The notes beneath the pieces were generated by a model. The model saw nothing but the letters and a program-made list of their open reading frames with translations, ran no database searches and was not told the DNA's origin. The position numbers were made by a program, and so were the translations under genes. Shown piece after piece: positions 16,930-26,848 of a stretch of 64,000 nt of DNA (position 1 is the stretch's first letter; each line of letters starts with the position of its first letter). Origin of the DNA: Rhizobacter sp. (GTDB lineage: Bacteria; Pseudomonadota; Gammaproteobacteria; Burkholderiales; Burkholderiaceae_C); NCBI GenBank assembly GCA_019635355.1, contig JAHBZQ010000001.1:1736001-1800000 (forward strand). Reading direction: 5' to 3'.

Positions 16930-16945
16930 AGGCGAGCGCCCCCCG

Positions 16946-18826
16946 CTACGCCGGCACCGGCTGCGCCGCTTCGTCGTCGGCCCGGTCGTCCACGTCTTCG
17001 CCGAGGAAGCCGCCGCTCTGGTGTGCCCACAGCCGCGCGTAGAGGCCGCCCTGGGCAAGCAGGCTGCGGTGGTCGCCTTCTTCCACCACGCGGCCCTTGT
17101 CGAGCACGATGAGGCGGTCCATCGCGGCGATGGTCGACAGGCGGTGCGCGATCGCCACCACCGTCTTGCCTTCCATCAGCTTGTAGAGGCTCGCCTGGAT
17201 GGCGGTCTCGACTTCGGAGTCGAGCGCGCTCGTGGCCTCGTCGAGCAGCAGGATGGGCGCGTCTTTCAGCATCACCCGCGCGATGGCGATGCGCTGCCGC
17301 TGGCCGCCGGAGAGCTTCACGCCGCGCTCGCCCACGTGGGCGTCGTAGCCGCGCCGGCCTTTTGCATCGGCCAGCGTCTCGATGAACTCGTGCGCCTCGG
17401 CGCGCTTGGCGGCGGCCAGCATCGCGTCGTCACCCGCGTCAGGGCGGCCGTAGAGGATGTTGTCGCGCACCGAGCGGTGCAAGAGCGAGGTGTCTTGCGT
17501 GACCATGCCGATCTGCGCACGCAGGCTGTCCTGCGTGACGGTGGCGATGTCCTGCCCGTCGATGAGGATGCGGCCCGAGCCCACGTCGTAGAAGCGCAGC
17601 AGCAGGTTGACGATGGTCGACTTGCCGGCCCCGGAGCGGCCCACGAGGCCGATCTTCTCGCCGGGGCGGATGTGCAGCGAGAGGCCATCGATCACCTGGC
17701 GCGCCTGCGGCCCGCCGCCGTAGGAGAAGCCGACCTTCTCGAAACGCAGCTCGCCGCGAGTCACCTTGAGCGGCACGGCGCCCGGCGCGTCGACCACCGT
17801 GCGGTGGCGCGAGAGCGTGGTCATGCCGTCCTGCACGGTGCCCACGTGCTCGAAGAGCGTGGCCATCTCCCACATGATCCAGTGCGAGATGCCGTTGAGC
17901 CGCAGGGCCATCGCGGTGGCCGCGGCGACGGCACCCACGCCCACCTCGCCACGCGTCCACAGCCAGAGCGAGGCGCCCGCCGTGCTCAGGATCAGCAGCA
18001 CCGACAGCGTGTGGTTCACCGTCTCGAACGAGGCCACCAGGCGCATCTGCACCTTCACCGTGTCGAGGAACTCCTGCATCGCGCTGCGTGCGTAGCCCGC
18101 CTCGCGGCCGGCGTGCGAGAAGAGCTTGACGGTGGCGATGTTGGTGTAGGCGTCGGTGATGCGGCCAGTCATCAGGGAGCGCGCATCGGCCTGCTCCTGC
18201 GCGATGCGGCCCAGGCGCGGCACGTAGTACAGCAGCGCCAGCGAATACAGCCCCAGCCAGCCGAGTATGGGCAGCAGCATCCACATTGCGAAGCTGCCCA
18301 TCACGGCAATCAGCGTCACGAAGTAGATGATCACGAAGACCAGCAGATCGCAGGCGATGAACCAGGCGTCGCGCACGGCCAGCGCCGTCTGCATCACCTT
18401 CGTGGCCACGCGGCCGGCGAACTCGTCCTGGTAGAAGCTCATGCTCTGGCTGAGCATCAGGCGATGGAAGTTCCAGCGCAGCAGCATCGGGAACTGGCCG
18501 CCCAGCGCCAGGTGCTTGATGGCCGTCTGGAACCAGACGAGCACGATGCTGCCTGCGAGCACCGCCGAGAGCGCGAGCAGCGACCTGCCCTCCTGCGCCC
18601 ACAGCGTGGAGGGCGTGACCTTCGCGAGCCAGTCGACGATCTCGCCCATCATCGCGAAGAGCCACGCCTCGAAGGCGCCGATGGTCGCCGACAGCAGCAT
18701 CATCCCGAGCAGGTAAGGCCGCAGCCCCTGGGTGCAGGCCCAGAGGAATGCCGAGAAGGAGCCGGGTGGCGTGGTGGGCGGTGCGTCCGGGAACGGATGT
18801 ACCAGCCGCTCGAAGAAACGGAACAA
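16946..18826 (-). CDS. ABC exporter, fused membrane and ATPase domains
   Basis: A 626-aa half-transporter of the MsbA/lipid-multidrug exporter type. The N-terminal half has six membrane helices (from LLGMMLLSATIGAFEAWLFAM to LSVLLILSTAGASLWLW). The ATPase half shows Walker A GRSGAGKST, Q-loop MVTQDTSLLHRSV, signature LSGGQRQRIAIARVM, Walker B ILLLDEATSALD and the switch His in AIAHRLSTI. It should work as a homodimer, flipping or expelling a hydrophobic substrate. The start is a TTG (giving the family-typical MFRFFERL) with AAGGGG upstream; the first ATG would remove the first membrane helix. It is convergent with the response regulator gene and divergent from mrcA. Confidence 0.93.
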   Translation of the reverse strand: MFRFFERLVHPFPDAPPTTPPGSFSAFLWACTQGLRPYLLGMMLLSATIGAFEAWLFAMMGEIVDWLAKVTPSTLWAQEGRSLLALSAVLAGSIVLVWFQTAIKHLALGGQFPMLLRWNFHRLMLSQSMSFYQDEFAGRVATKVMQTALAVRDAWFIACDLLVFVIIYFVTLIAVMGSFAMWMLLPILGWLGLYSLALLYYVPRLGRIAQEQADARSLMTGRITDAYTNIATVKLFSHAGREAGYARSAMQEFLDTVKVQMRLVASFETVNHTLSVLLILSTAGASLWLWTRGEVGVGAVAAATAMALRLNGISHWIMWEMATLFEHVGTVQDGMTTLSRHRTVVDAPGAVPLKVTRGELRFEKVGFSYGGGPQARQVIDGLSLHIRPGEKIGLVGRSGAGKSTIVNLLLRFYDVGSGRILIDGQDIATVTQDSLRAQIGMVTQDTSLLHRSVRDNILYGRPDAGDDAMLAAAKRAEAHEFIETLADAKGRRGYDAHVGERGVKLSGGQRQRIAIARVMLKDAPILLLDEATSALDSEVETAIQASLYKLMEGKTVVAIAHRLSTIAAMDRLIVLDKGRVVEEGDHRSLLAQGGLYARLWAHQSGGFLGEDVDDRADDEAAQPVPA

Positions 18827-18910
18827 AAAAGCCCCTTGCGTTCAAAGGAAGGGCGCAAGGTTAGCGGAAGTGGCTTTTCGATAATGGCCTGCGACTGAAA
18901 AGAACCTGTC

Positions 18911-21256
18911 ATGAAACCAGCCCGCAAGACCCTCTTCAAGCGCATCGCGCTCATCGCCGGCGGCGTAGCCCTCGGCTGCGCGCTGCTCGGCGCTGCGGTG
19001 CTCACGGTGCTCTACCAGCAGTTGCCCGAGCTGACCATGCTCACCGACTACCAGCCGCGCCAGCCGCTGCGGGTGTTCACCCACGACGGGGTGGAGATCG
19101 GCGAGTTCGGCACCGAGCGCCGCTACTACCTGCCCATCGCCCACACGCCGCGCATGGTGCAAGACGCCGTGCTCGCCATCGAAGACGCCGGCTTTCGCGA
19201 CCACGGCGGCGTGAGCGTGAAAGGCACGCTGCGCGCGGCGGTGAAGAACCTCTGGCGCGCCTCGCGCAGCCAGGGCGGCTCGACCATCACGCAGCAGGTG
19301 GCGCGCACCTTCTACCTGTCGAAGAAGAAGTCGTATGCGCGCAAGCTGCGCGAGGCGCTGCTGGCGGTGAAGATCGAGCAGCACCTGTCGAAAGACCAGA
19401 TCCTCGAGCTGTATCTCAACCAGATCTACATGGGCCAGCGGGCCTATGGCTTCGAGGCGGCATCGCAGTCGTACTTCGGCAAGCCGCTCACGCAGCTCAC
19501 GGTGGCCGAGAGCGCCATGCTCGCCGGCGTGCCGCAGAACCCGCGCTACGCCAACCCGGCCACCAACTTCGAGCGTGCGAGAAAGCGCCAGGTGCAGGTG
19601 CTTGCGCGCATGCGGGAAACCGGCGCGATCACCCAGGCCCAGCACGACAAGGCCCTCGCCGAGAAGGTGCAGGTGCACAAGGGCGGCGAAGACTATGCGG
19701 TGCGCGCCGAATACGTGGCCGAGATGGTGCGCCAGACGGTCTATGCGCAGTACGGCGAGGCCAGCTACTCGATGGGGCTGAAGGTCACCACCACGCTGCG
19801 CGCCGCCGACCAGCAGGCCGCATGGCAGGCCCTGCGCCGCGGCGTGCTCGACTACGACCGCCGCCAGCCCTACCGCGGCCCGGAAGACGAGGAAGACCTG
19901 CCCGATGGCGTGGCTGCCGACGACCCGGCGGTGGCGGAAGCACTCTCGGACCACCGCGACGACGACGACCTGCGCGTGGCGCTCGTGACCGAAGCCAGCC
20001 CGCGCCTGGTGGTGGCCACGCTCGCCAGTGGCGAGGTGGTACGCCTGCAGGGCGAGGGCCTGCGCATGGCGCAGCCGGCCCTGTCGCCACGCGCGAACGA
20101 CGAGCTGCGCATCCGCCGCGGCTCGGTGATCCGCGTGATGCAGGTGGGCAAGCGCTGGTCGATCGCGCAATGGCCCGAGGTGCAAGGCGCGCTGGTGGCG
20201 ATGGCGCCGCAGACGGGTCACGTGCGCGCCCTGGTCGGCGGCTTCGACTTCGGCCGCGCGCAGTTCAACCATGCCACGCAGGCCTGGCGGCAACCGGGTT
20301 CGAGCTTCAAGCCCTTCCTGTATTCCGCGGCCCTGGAGCACGGCGTGATGCCCAACACGCAGGTCAACGACGCACCGCTGCCCGCCGACCCCAACAGCAC
20401 CGCCCCCGCCTGGGACCCGAAGAATTCAGACGATCAGTACGACGGCCCCATCACCCTGCGCGAAGCGCTCGCGCGCTCGAAGAACCTCGTCACCATCCGC
20501 CTGGTGCAGCTGCTCGGGCCCGACGTGGCGCGCACCTGGGCGAGCCGTTTCGGCTTCGAGGCGAGCAAACATCCGGCCGACCTCACGCTCGCGCTCGGCT
20601 CGGGGGCGACCACGCCGCTGCAACTCGCGGGCGCCTATTCGGTGCTGGCCAATGGCGGCTTTCCGGTGCAGCCGGTGGTGATTCAGAAAATCACCGATGC
20701 GCAAGGCAAGACACTCTTCGAAGCCCCGGCCACGACACTCGACGAAGACAAGCGCGCCATCCCCGCCCGCAACGCCTGGCTCACTGGCAGCCTGCTGCAG
20801 GAGGTCACGCGCAGCGGCACCGCCGCGCGCGCGCAGGCGCAGCTGCAGCGCACCGATCTCTACGGCAAGACCGGCACCACCAACGATGCGGTCGACGCCT
20901 GGTTCGCCGGCTACCAGCCCACGCTGGTCACGGTGGTGTGGATGGGCCACGACACGCCGCGCAGCCTGGGCTCACGCGAATCGGGAGGGGGCCTGGCTTT
21001 GCCGGTGTGGATCAACTTCATGCGCCAGGCGCTGCAAGGCGTGCCGGTGCAGGAGCCCACCGCCCCCGAGGGCCTGGTGCAGCATGACGGCGACTGGGTC
21101 TACAGCGAATGGGCCGACGGCGGCCAGCGCCAGAGCATCGGCTTCGACGAAACAACCGTGTTGCCCACGCTGCCCGACGGCAGCACGCCGGCCCGCGCCC
21201 GCAACGGCGACCTGATCGACCTCGAGCCCCCCGAGGCCAAGCTGAACCGGCCCTGA
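18911..21256 (+). CDS. mrcA: Penicillin-binding protein 1A
   Basis: A 781-aa bifunctional peptidoglycan synthase anchored by one N-terminal helix (residues about 12-34). The glycosyltransferase domain has the catalytic Glu in IEDAGFRDHGGVSV, then GGSTITQQVARTFYLS and KIEQHLSKDQILELYLNQIYMG, cited in parts. The transpeptidase domain has S464-S-F-K467 (SxxK), SKN and K653-T-G (YGKTGTTND). Between them lies the OB-fold insertion typical of PBP1A. The first glycosyltransferase motif is EDAGFRDH instead of the usual EDRRFYxH, but the glutamate is kept. The gene stands alone, divergent from the ABC exporter and not next to pilM or shikimate genes as in many relatives. It builds the septal and side-wall glycan. 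Confidence 0.95.
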   Translation: MKPARKTLFKRIALIAGGVALGCALLGAAVLTVLYQQLPELTMLTDYQPRQPLRVFTHDGVEIGEFGTERRYYLPIAHTPRMVQDAVLAIEDAGFRDHGGVSVKGTLRAAVKNLWRASRSQGGSTITQQVARTFYLSKKKSYARKLREALLAVKIEQHLSKDQILELYLNQIYMGQRAYGFEAASQSYFGKPLTQLTVAESAMLAGVPQNPRYANPATNFERARKRQVQVLARMRETGAITQAQHDKALAEKVQVHKGGEDYAVRAEYVAEMVRQTVYAQYGEASYSMGLKVTTTLRAADQQAAWQALRRGVLDYDRRQPYRGPEDEEDLPDGVAADDPAVAEALSDHRDDDDLRVALVTEASPRLVVATLASGEVVRLQGEGLRMAQPALSPRANDELRIRRGSVIRVMQVGKRWSIAQWPEVQGALVAMAPQTGHVRALVGGFDFGRAQFNHATQAWRQPGSSFKPFLYSAALEHGVMPNTQVNDAPLPADPNSTAPAWDPKNSDDQYDGPITLREALARSKNLVTIRLVQLLGPDVARTWASRFGFEASKHPADLTLALGSGATTPLQLAGAYSVLANGGFPVQPVVIQKITDAQGKTLFEAPATTLDEDKRAIPARNAWLTGSLLQEVTRSGTAARAQAQLQRTDLYGKTGTTNDAVDAWFAGYQPTLVTVVWMGHDTPRSLGSRESGGGLALPVWINFMRQALQGVPVQEPTAPEGLVQHDGDWVYSEWADGGQRQSIGFDETTVLPTLPDGSTPARARNGDLIDLEPPEAKLNRP

Positions 21257-21263
21257 GCCGCGT

Positions 21264-22181
<918 letters not shown>

Positions 22182-22298
22182 GAGGGTGTGCGGCAGCAGA
22201 TGAGGGGGTTGAGCCGCAGCGGGGTCGCTGCAGCGCCGCGCATGGTACGCGAGGCCCGAAGGGGGCCCCTCACTTCAGCGGGTAGAGATCAGGCTGGG

Positions 22299-22598
22299 TC
22301 AGGCCTTGAGGTCGATCAGCGACCCGAGCATCTCGTGCTCGACCTGCACCGTGCGCAGGTTGGCCTTGAAGCTGTAGAGCGCGACCTTCTGCTGCAACAG
22401 GTCAGCCGCGAGGTTGCTGCCGGGCTCGGTGGCCTGCGTGATCTGGGTGGCCACGCCCCCCCCGGGCTGCGACTGCTGCAGCACCTGCTGGCGCCGGAAC
22501 GCCGGGGTGACCGCATTGGCGACGTTGTGCGCCGCAACACCCAGCTGGGTGGTCGCGGCGCTCATGCCGGAGATCGCGATGGAGGAGATGGCGCTCAT
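22299..22598 (-). CDS. Orphan flagellar rod-like small protein
   Basis: A 99-aa protein. The N-terminus (ISSIAISGMSAATTQLGVAA followed by HNVANAVTPAF) is the rod/hook signature in which an amphipathic helix precedes 'A.NIAN..TPGF'. The C-terminus (NLAADLLQQKVALYSFKANL) resembles the closing helix of FlgB/FlgC/FlgG-type proteins, which normally reads 'V..M..MI..Q.AYEAN.K'. The two helical ends are joined by a short QQSQPGGGVATQITQ segment, so the body of a real rod protein is missing. No flagellar genes lie nearby. The Shine-Dalgarno sequence is weak. It could be a minor axial protein or a domesticated relic; similar short proteins exist in other proteobacteria by my recollection. Confidence 0.72.
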   Translation of the reverse strand: MSAISSIAISGMSAATTQLGVAAHNVANAVTPAFRRQQVLQQSQPGGGVATQITQATEPGSNLAADLLQQKVALYSFKANLRTVQVEHEMLGSLIDLKA

Positions 22599-22647
22599 GG
22601 TGCTTCGACCCGTTATCGGCCACCCTCCTTGCGACTTGAGGACTTTT

Positions 22648-23046
22648 TCAGCCCAGGGCCAGGAACTCGACCCAGTTGCCGTCCGGGTCCTCGACGATGG
22701 CGATCTTCACGCCCGGGCGCAGCTCGCGCTCCTTCACCGCGACCTTGGCACCGGCGTCGACGCAGGCCTGCACGATCTCGGTGATGTTGGTGACGGTCAT
22801 CGTCCAGTAGCGGTAGCCGGCCGCGCCCTGGATGCCGCCTGGCGCCGCCGTGAGCGGCACCTGGGGCAGCACCACCAGCTTGATCATGCTGTCGCCACAC
22901 AGCATCTGGTGCATCACGCCACCGGCGCTGGGCATCTCGCGCAGGTACTTGAAGCCGAGCACGTCGCGGTAGAAGGCGAGCATCGCCGGGCCGTTGGTGG
23001 TGACGATGCCGAGGTCGATGGATTGCTTGGCGAGTTGAACGCCCAT
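22648..23046 (-). CDS. VOC (glyoxalase/dioxygenase-fold) protein
   Basis: A 132-aa protein with two beta-alpha-beta-beta-beta modules. MLAFYRDVLGFKYLREM marks the first module and VTNITEIVQACVDAGAKVA the second. The end AIVEDPDGNWVEFLALG is the family's closing 'DPDGN.vEl' motif, with the glutamate that can bind metal. Candidate ligands also include the His in GVMHQML. The frame remains open far upstream, but the ATG at 23046 has AAGGAAGAG in place and matches the domain edge. Such proteins bind divalent metals and catalyse isomerisation, epimerisation or ring cleavage, or confer resistance. The substrate is unknown. Confidence 0.88.
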   Translation of the reverse strand: MGVQLAKQSIDLGIVTTNGPAMLAFYRDVLGFKYLREMPSAGGVMHQMLCGDSMIKLVVLPQVPLTAAPGGIQGAAGYRYWTMTVTNITEIVQACVDAGAKVAVKERELRPGVKIAIVEDPDGNWVEFLALG

Positions 23047-23184
23047 TTGTCTCTTCCTTGTGTGTTGTGTGGGGGAGTCATAAGGTATCACCGTGTTGCT
23101 GTCGCACAGGTGACGCCCTCGATCGTGGGGGCGCCGGCCTATAACCGCGGTCGGCGGCACATCGCTTGCCCTGAGGGGGACCAG

Positions 23185-24891
23185 ATGCCCGAAAAGCAAG
23201 AACCTTCCATGGACTTCGGACCCACGACACAACAGTTCGACCCCGTGACCCCACATGACGCACTGCCCGCCGGCACACGCCTCGGGGGCTACCAGATCCT
23301 CGAGGTGCTGGGCCGTGGCGGCTTCGGCATCGTTTACCTGGCGCTCGACTCGTCGCTGCAGCGGCAGGTCGCGATCAAGGAATATTTCCCGGCCGAACTC
23401 GCGATGCGCTGCGACGACGGGCAAGTCTGGATCCGGCCCGGCGCCGACCCGGCCGCCTACGGCGCAGGCATGAAGGCCTTCCTCAACGAAGCCAAGATGC
23501 TGGCGCGCTTCGACCACCCGTCGCTCGCGCGCGTGCACACCTTCTGGGAGGAAAACCGCAGCGCCTACATGGTGATGCCCTACTACGACGGGCGCACGCT
23601 CGCCAAGGTGCTCGCCGAGATGAAGGCGCCGCCCGACGAGGCCTGGCTGCGCTCGATGCTGGCGCCGCTCTTGAGCGCGCTGAGCACGCTGCACAACGCC
23701 AACTGTCTGCACCTCGACATCTCGCCCGACAACATCCTCATGCTGGGCGACGGTCGCCCGGTGCTGCTCGACTTTGGCGTGGCCAGCCGCCTCGCCACCG
23801 ACAAGACCATGCCGCTCACCGCGCTGCTCAACCCGGCCTACGCGCCGATCGAGCAGTACAGCGAGTCGGTCAACCTGCAGCAGGGCCCGTGGAGCGACAT
23901 CTACGCGCTCGCGGGCGTGCTGCACTTCGCCATCGCCGGGGTGCCACCCGCACGCGCCACGGTGCGTGCGCTGGAAGACCCGCAACGCCCGCTGGCCGAG
24001 ACGGTGGCCGCACGGGCCGAGCAGTTCCCGGGGCTTGGCTACAGCGCCACTTTCCTCGCGGCCATCGACAAAGCGCTCGCCGTGCGCCCGCGCGACCGGC
24101 CCCGCGGGGCGGCCGAGTTCTCGCTGCTGCTCGACCGCGCCGCGCCACCGGAGCCGGCCGCACCGCCACCACCGCCACGCCGCCCGGCACCCGCGCCGGC
24201 GGTGGTGCCCGAGCCGATCTTCGCTGCCGAGCCGATGGACGCACCGCCGCGCCCCACGCGCAGCCGCACGCCGGTGTGGCTGGCATCGCTCGCCGTGATC
24301 GGCCTCGCCGCCGCGGGGTGGACGTGGCTGCAGCGCCAGCCCTCGTTTGCCAACATCACCGTGAGCGACCTGCCGCCCGCCATCATCGCCAACGTGCCCC
24401 GGCCCGTGGCGGAAGGTGCGAGTGCGGCAGTGCCGCTGCCTACCGAGCCCACCGCCGCGGGGCCCGAGGTGGCGGCGTCTGGCGTGGCGCCGGCGGCGAG
24501 CAGCACAGCGTCTGCCGCCATGGTGGCGCAGGCGGCGTCTGCCGTCGTCGCGCCCGCGCCAGAGCCTGCGGCCAAACCGGCGCCGGCCAAACCCGCTTCC
24601 ACCAAGACCGCGCGTGTGGCCAAGGCCGCCGCGCCGCGCGTGCCGCCCGCCGAAGCGTCGCAGGCCGAGGCCACCGAAGAAGAGCCCACCGCCAAGCCCG
24701 AGCCCCCGCCCACACGCAAGCCCGCTCCGAAAGCCACCGCCGCCCTGCCACCCGAGCCGGCCACGCCGCGCGCCGCCTGCGGGAGCCGCTCGAACTTCGC
24801 GCTCGTCTACTGCATGCAGCAGCAGTGCAAGCGCTGGAAGTTCAACAACCATCCACAGTGCATCGAGATGGAGCGCCGCGGCGAACTCTGA
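23185..24891 (+). CDS. Membrane-anchored serine/threonine protein kinase
   Basis: A 568-aa Hanks-type kinase. The N-terminal catalytic domain (about 33-310) has the glycine loop GRGGFG (43-48), K65 in VAIKEYFP, the catalytic loop HLDISPDN with D178, and D196-F-G. HRD is thus replaced by HLD, while the Asp and Asn are kept. A Pro/Ala-rich linker leads to one membrane helix (about 364-384). An outer-face Ala/Pro/Lys-rich stalk and a compact Cys-rich end follow (RAACGSRSNFALVYCMQQQC, FNNHPQCIEM). The start at 23185 has GAGGGG upstream; the open frame reaches back much further. The periplasmic cysteine-rich knob is a likely sensor. It is divergent from the VOC gene. Confidence 0.9.
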   Translation: MPEKQEPSMDFGPTTQQFDPVTPHDALPAGTRLGGYQILEVLGRGGFGIVYLALDSSLQRQVAIKEYFPAELAMRCDDGQVWIRPGADPAAYGAGMKAFLNEAKMLARFDHPSLARVHTFWEENRSAYMVMPYYDGRTLAKVLAEMKAPPDEAWLRSMLAPLLSALSTLHNANCLHLDISPDNILMLGDGRPVLLDFGVASRLATDKTMPLTALLNPAYAPIEQYSESVNLQQGPWSDIYALAGVLHFAIAGVPPARATVRALEDPQRPLAETVAARAEQFPGLGYSATFLAAIDKALAVRPRDRPRGAAEFSLLLDRAAPPEPAAPPPPPRRPAPAPAVVPEPIFAAEPMDAPPRPTRSRTPVWLASLAVIGLAAAGWTWLQRQPSFANITVSDLPPAIIANVPRPVAEGASAAVPLPTEPTAAGPEVAASGVAPAASSTASAAMVAQAASAVVAPAPEPAAKPAPAKPASTKTARVAKAAAPRVPPAEASQAEATEEEPTAKPEPPPTRKPAPKATAALPPEPATPRAACGSRSNFALVYCMQQQCKRWKFNNHPQCIEMERRGEL

Positions 24892-24904
24892 GCCGACACG
24901 CGGG

Positions 24905-24927
24905 CTTTACCTCGCAGCAACGTAAAG
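24905..24927 (+). other. Small inverted repeat before the lipoprotein gene
   Basis: CTTTAC (24905-24910) and GTAAAG (24922-24927) are perfectly complementary around an 11-base loop, 13 bases after the kinase stop. There is no U-tract. It may be a weak hairpin or a regulator site for the lipoprotein gene 73 bases downstream. Confidence 0.3.
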
Positions 24928-24999
24928 GCGTCAACAGCGCCGTGCGGGCTGCCGTTGAACGGCTCGTGGGGGCCTCGTCTGGCGCCCAGGAGTGAAGAC

Positions 25000-25182
25000 A
25001 TGCAGAAGTCGACCAAGCGCCGCGTGCTGGGCGTGCTGACCGTGGTGCTCGCGTCCCAGGTGCTGAGCGCGTGCGTCGTGGTGCCGGTGCCGCACCGCCA
25101 CCGTGCCGTCGTCGTGCAGCCGGGGTATTCGGGCCCGCCACCGTACTACCACCGCGACCGCGATCGCGACTGGCGCCGCTGA
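25000..25182 (+). CDS. Small lipoprotein with a His/Arg/Tyr-rich tail
   Basis: A 60-aa protein. After a basic start (QKSTKRR), a hydrophobic segment ends in the lipobox LSAC, so the cysteine near residue 25 should be lipidated, leaving a mature part of about 36 residues: VVVPVPHRHRAVVVQPGY, then Pro/Tyr and a run of alternating Asp/Arg. AGGAG seven bases before the ATG at 25000 sets the start. Such tiny YXXP/HR-rich lipoproteins are frequent in Burkholderiales and are usually unannotated. The histidines could bind metal, but nothing more can be said. Confidence 0.75.
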   Translation: MQKSTKRRVLGVLTVVLASQVLSACVVVPVPHRHRAVVVQPGYSGPPPYYHRDRDRDWRR

Positions 25183-25261
25183 GGCCCGGCCCTGCAGGCC
25201 CAGGGGCGGGCGGGGCGGCGTGCAGAATGCACGCCACACCGTTCGCGCCCAGGGCCTGCCG

Positions 25262-26740
25262 ATGAACACCACCACCGCTTCGCCTCCCGCCTCGTCGGCC
25301 GCCCTTCGCAGCATCGACGACCTGCCCGGGCCGCCCGGCCTGCCGCTGCTCGGCAACGCCCACCAGATCACGCTCGCGCGCATCCACCAGGACGTGGAAC
25401 GCTGGGCACGCGCCTACGGCCCCTTCTTCCGCGTGCGCCTGGGCAAGATGCGTGCACTCGTCATCACCGACCACGAGGTGATCGCGCATGCGCTGAAAGA
25501 CCGGCCCGACGGTTTCCGCCGCACCATCCGCACCTCGATCGTCGGCAACGAGATGGGCCTGAAGCCGGGCGTCTTCGGCGCCGAAGGCCAGGCCTGGCGC
25601 GACCAGCGCCGCATGGTGATGGCGAGCTTCGCGCCGGGCCATGTGCGTGCGTATTTCCCGTCGCTGCAGCGCGTGGTGCTGCGGCTGCAGGGGCGCTGGC
25701 AGCAGGCGATGCAGGCTGGCCGCGCCATCCCGCTGCAGGAAGACCTGATGCGCTACACCGTCGACGGCGTGGCCGGCCTCGCCTTCGGCAGCGACATCAA
25801 CACGCTGGAGTCGGACGAAGAGGTCATCCAGCAGCACCTCGACAAGATCTTTCCCGCGCTCTTTCGCCGCATCTTTGCGCGCATCCCGTACTGGCGCTGG
25901 CTGCGCCTGCCGCGCGACCGCGAACTCGACCGCAGCGTGGCCGCCATCAACGTGGCCATTGCCGGCTTCATCGCCCAGGCCCGTGCGCGCATGGCGGCCA
26001 ACCCCGCGCTGCGCACGCAGCCCAGCAACCTGCTCGAAGGCATGATCGCCGCCGCCGACGAAGGCGCGAATGACAACACCGCCAACGGCGGTGGGGGTCT
26101 CACCGACGAACACGTGGCCGGCAACGTGGTCACCATGCTGCTGGCCGGCGAAGACACCACCGCCAACACGCTCGCCTGGATGATCTGGCTGCTCAAGCGC
26201 AACCCCGAGGCCCTGCGCCTGGCGGTCGACGAGGTGCAGCGTGTGGCACCCGACCCGGCCGCGTTCACGCCCGAGCAGATGGCCTCGCTCGACTACCTCG
26301 AGGCCTGTGCTTCGGAGACGATGCGGCTCAAGCCGGTGGCGCCCTTCCTCGTGCTCGAAGCGCTGCACGACACCACGCTCGGCGACGTGCAGGTGCCCCG
26401 CAACACCTTCGTCTGGTGCGTGATGCGGCACGACACGGTGAGCCCGCAGCACTTCCCCGACCCGCTCGCGTTCAACCCCTCACGCTGGCTCGACCACGCC
26501 GACCCCGCCCTCACCCCCACCTCGCCCAAGCGCGTGGCCATGCCCTTCGGCGCCGGGCCACGCGTGTGCCCGGGGCGCTACCTCGCCATGCTCGAGATCA
26601 AGATGGCCGCGGCCATGCTGCTCTCAAGCTTCGAGATCGACGAGGTCGGCACCGCCGACGGCGGCGAGCCGGTGGAGAAGATGGCGTTCTCGATGGCGCC
26701 GGTGGGCCTGCAGATGCGCTTGAGGCCCCGCGCGCGCTGA
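25262..26740 (+). CDS. Cytochrome P450
   Basis: A 492-aa heme monooxygenase. It begins with the proline-rich hinge DLPGPPGLPLLGNAHQI, as in class II-like bacterial P450s. The oxygen-binding I-helix has AGEDTT (295-300), the K-helix ExxR is E352...R355 in ASETMRLKP, and the heme loop is PFGAGPRVCPGRYLA with C436 as the iron ligand. No membrane anchor, reductase or ferredoxin domain is attached, and no redox partner gene is nearby, so electrons must come from elsewhere. The ATG at 25262 is chosen over the longer open frame because it starts just before the hinge. The substrate is unknown; the sequence resembles fatty-acid/terpenoid-type P450s only generally. Confidence 0.94.
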   Translation: MNTTTASPPASSAALRSIDDLPGPPGLPLLGNAHQITLARIHQDVERWARAYGPFFRVRLGKMRALVITDHEVIAHALKDRPDGFRRTIRTSIVGNEMGLKPGVFGAEGQAWRDQRRMVMASFAPGHVRAYFPSLQRVVLRLQGRWQQAMQAGRAIPLQEDLMRYTVDGVAGLAFGSDINTLESDEEVIQQHLDKIFPALFRRIFARIPYWRWLRLPRDRELDRSVAAINVAIAGFIAQARARMAANPALRTQPSNLLEGMIAAADEGANDNTANGGGGLTDEHVAGNVVTMLLAGEDTTANTLAWMIWLLKRNPEALRLAVDEVQRVAPDPAAFTPEQMASLDYLEACASETMRLKPVAPFLVLEALHDTTLGDVQVPRNTFVWCVMRHDTVSPQHFPDPLAFNPSRWLDHADPALTPTSPKRVAMPFGAGPRVCPGRYLAMLEIKMAAAMLLSSFEIDEVGTADGGEPVEKMAFSMAPVGLQMRLRPRAR

Positions 26741-26848
26741 GCGCGCGAAGCGTGACGCCTTGCACGCTTTGGCGCGTGCGCAGGGCGCGAAGGCTCAGGT
26801 TGCAGCCGGCGTCTGCCGACAAACCAGCCGAGCGACCCCTCTCCCGTC

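Noticed and set aside
22414..23184. Upstream extension of the Ser/Thr kinase frame
   Set aside because: It reads antisense to the VOC gene and has no domain. The ATG at 23185 with GAGGGG begins the true protein.
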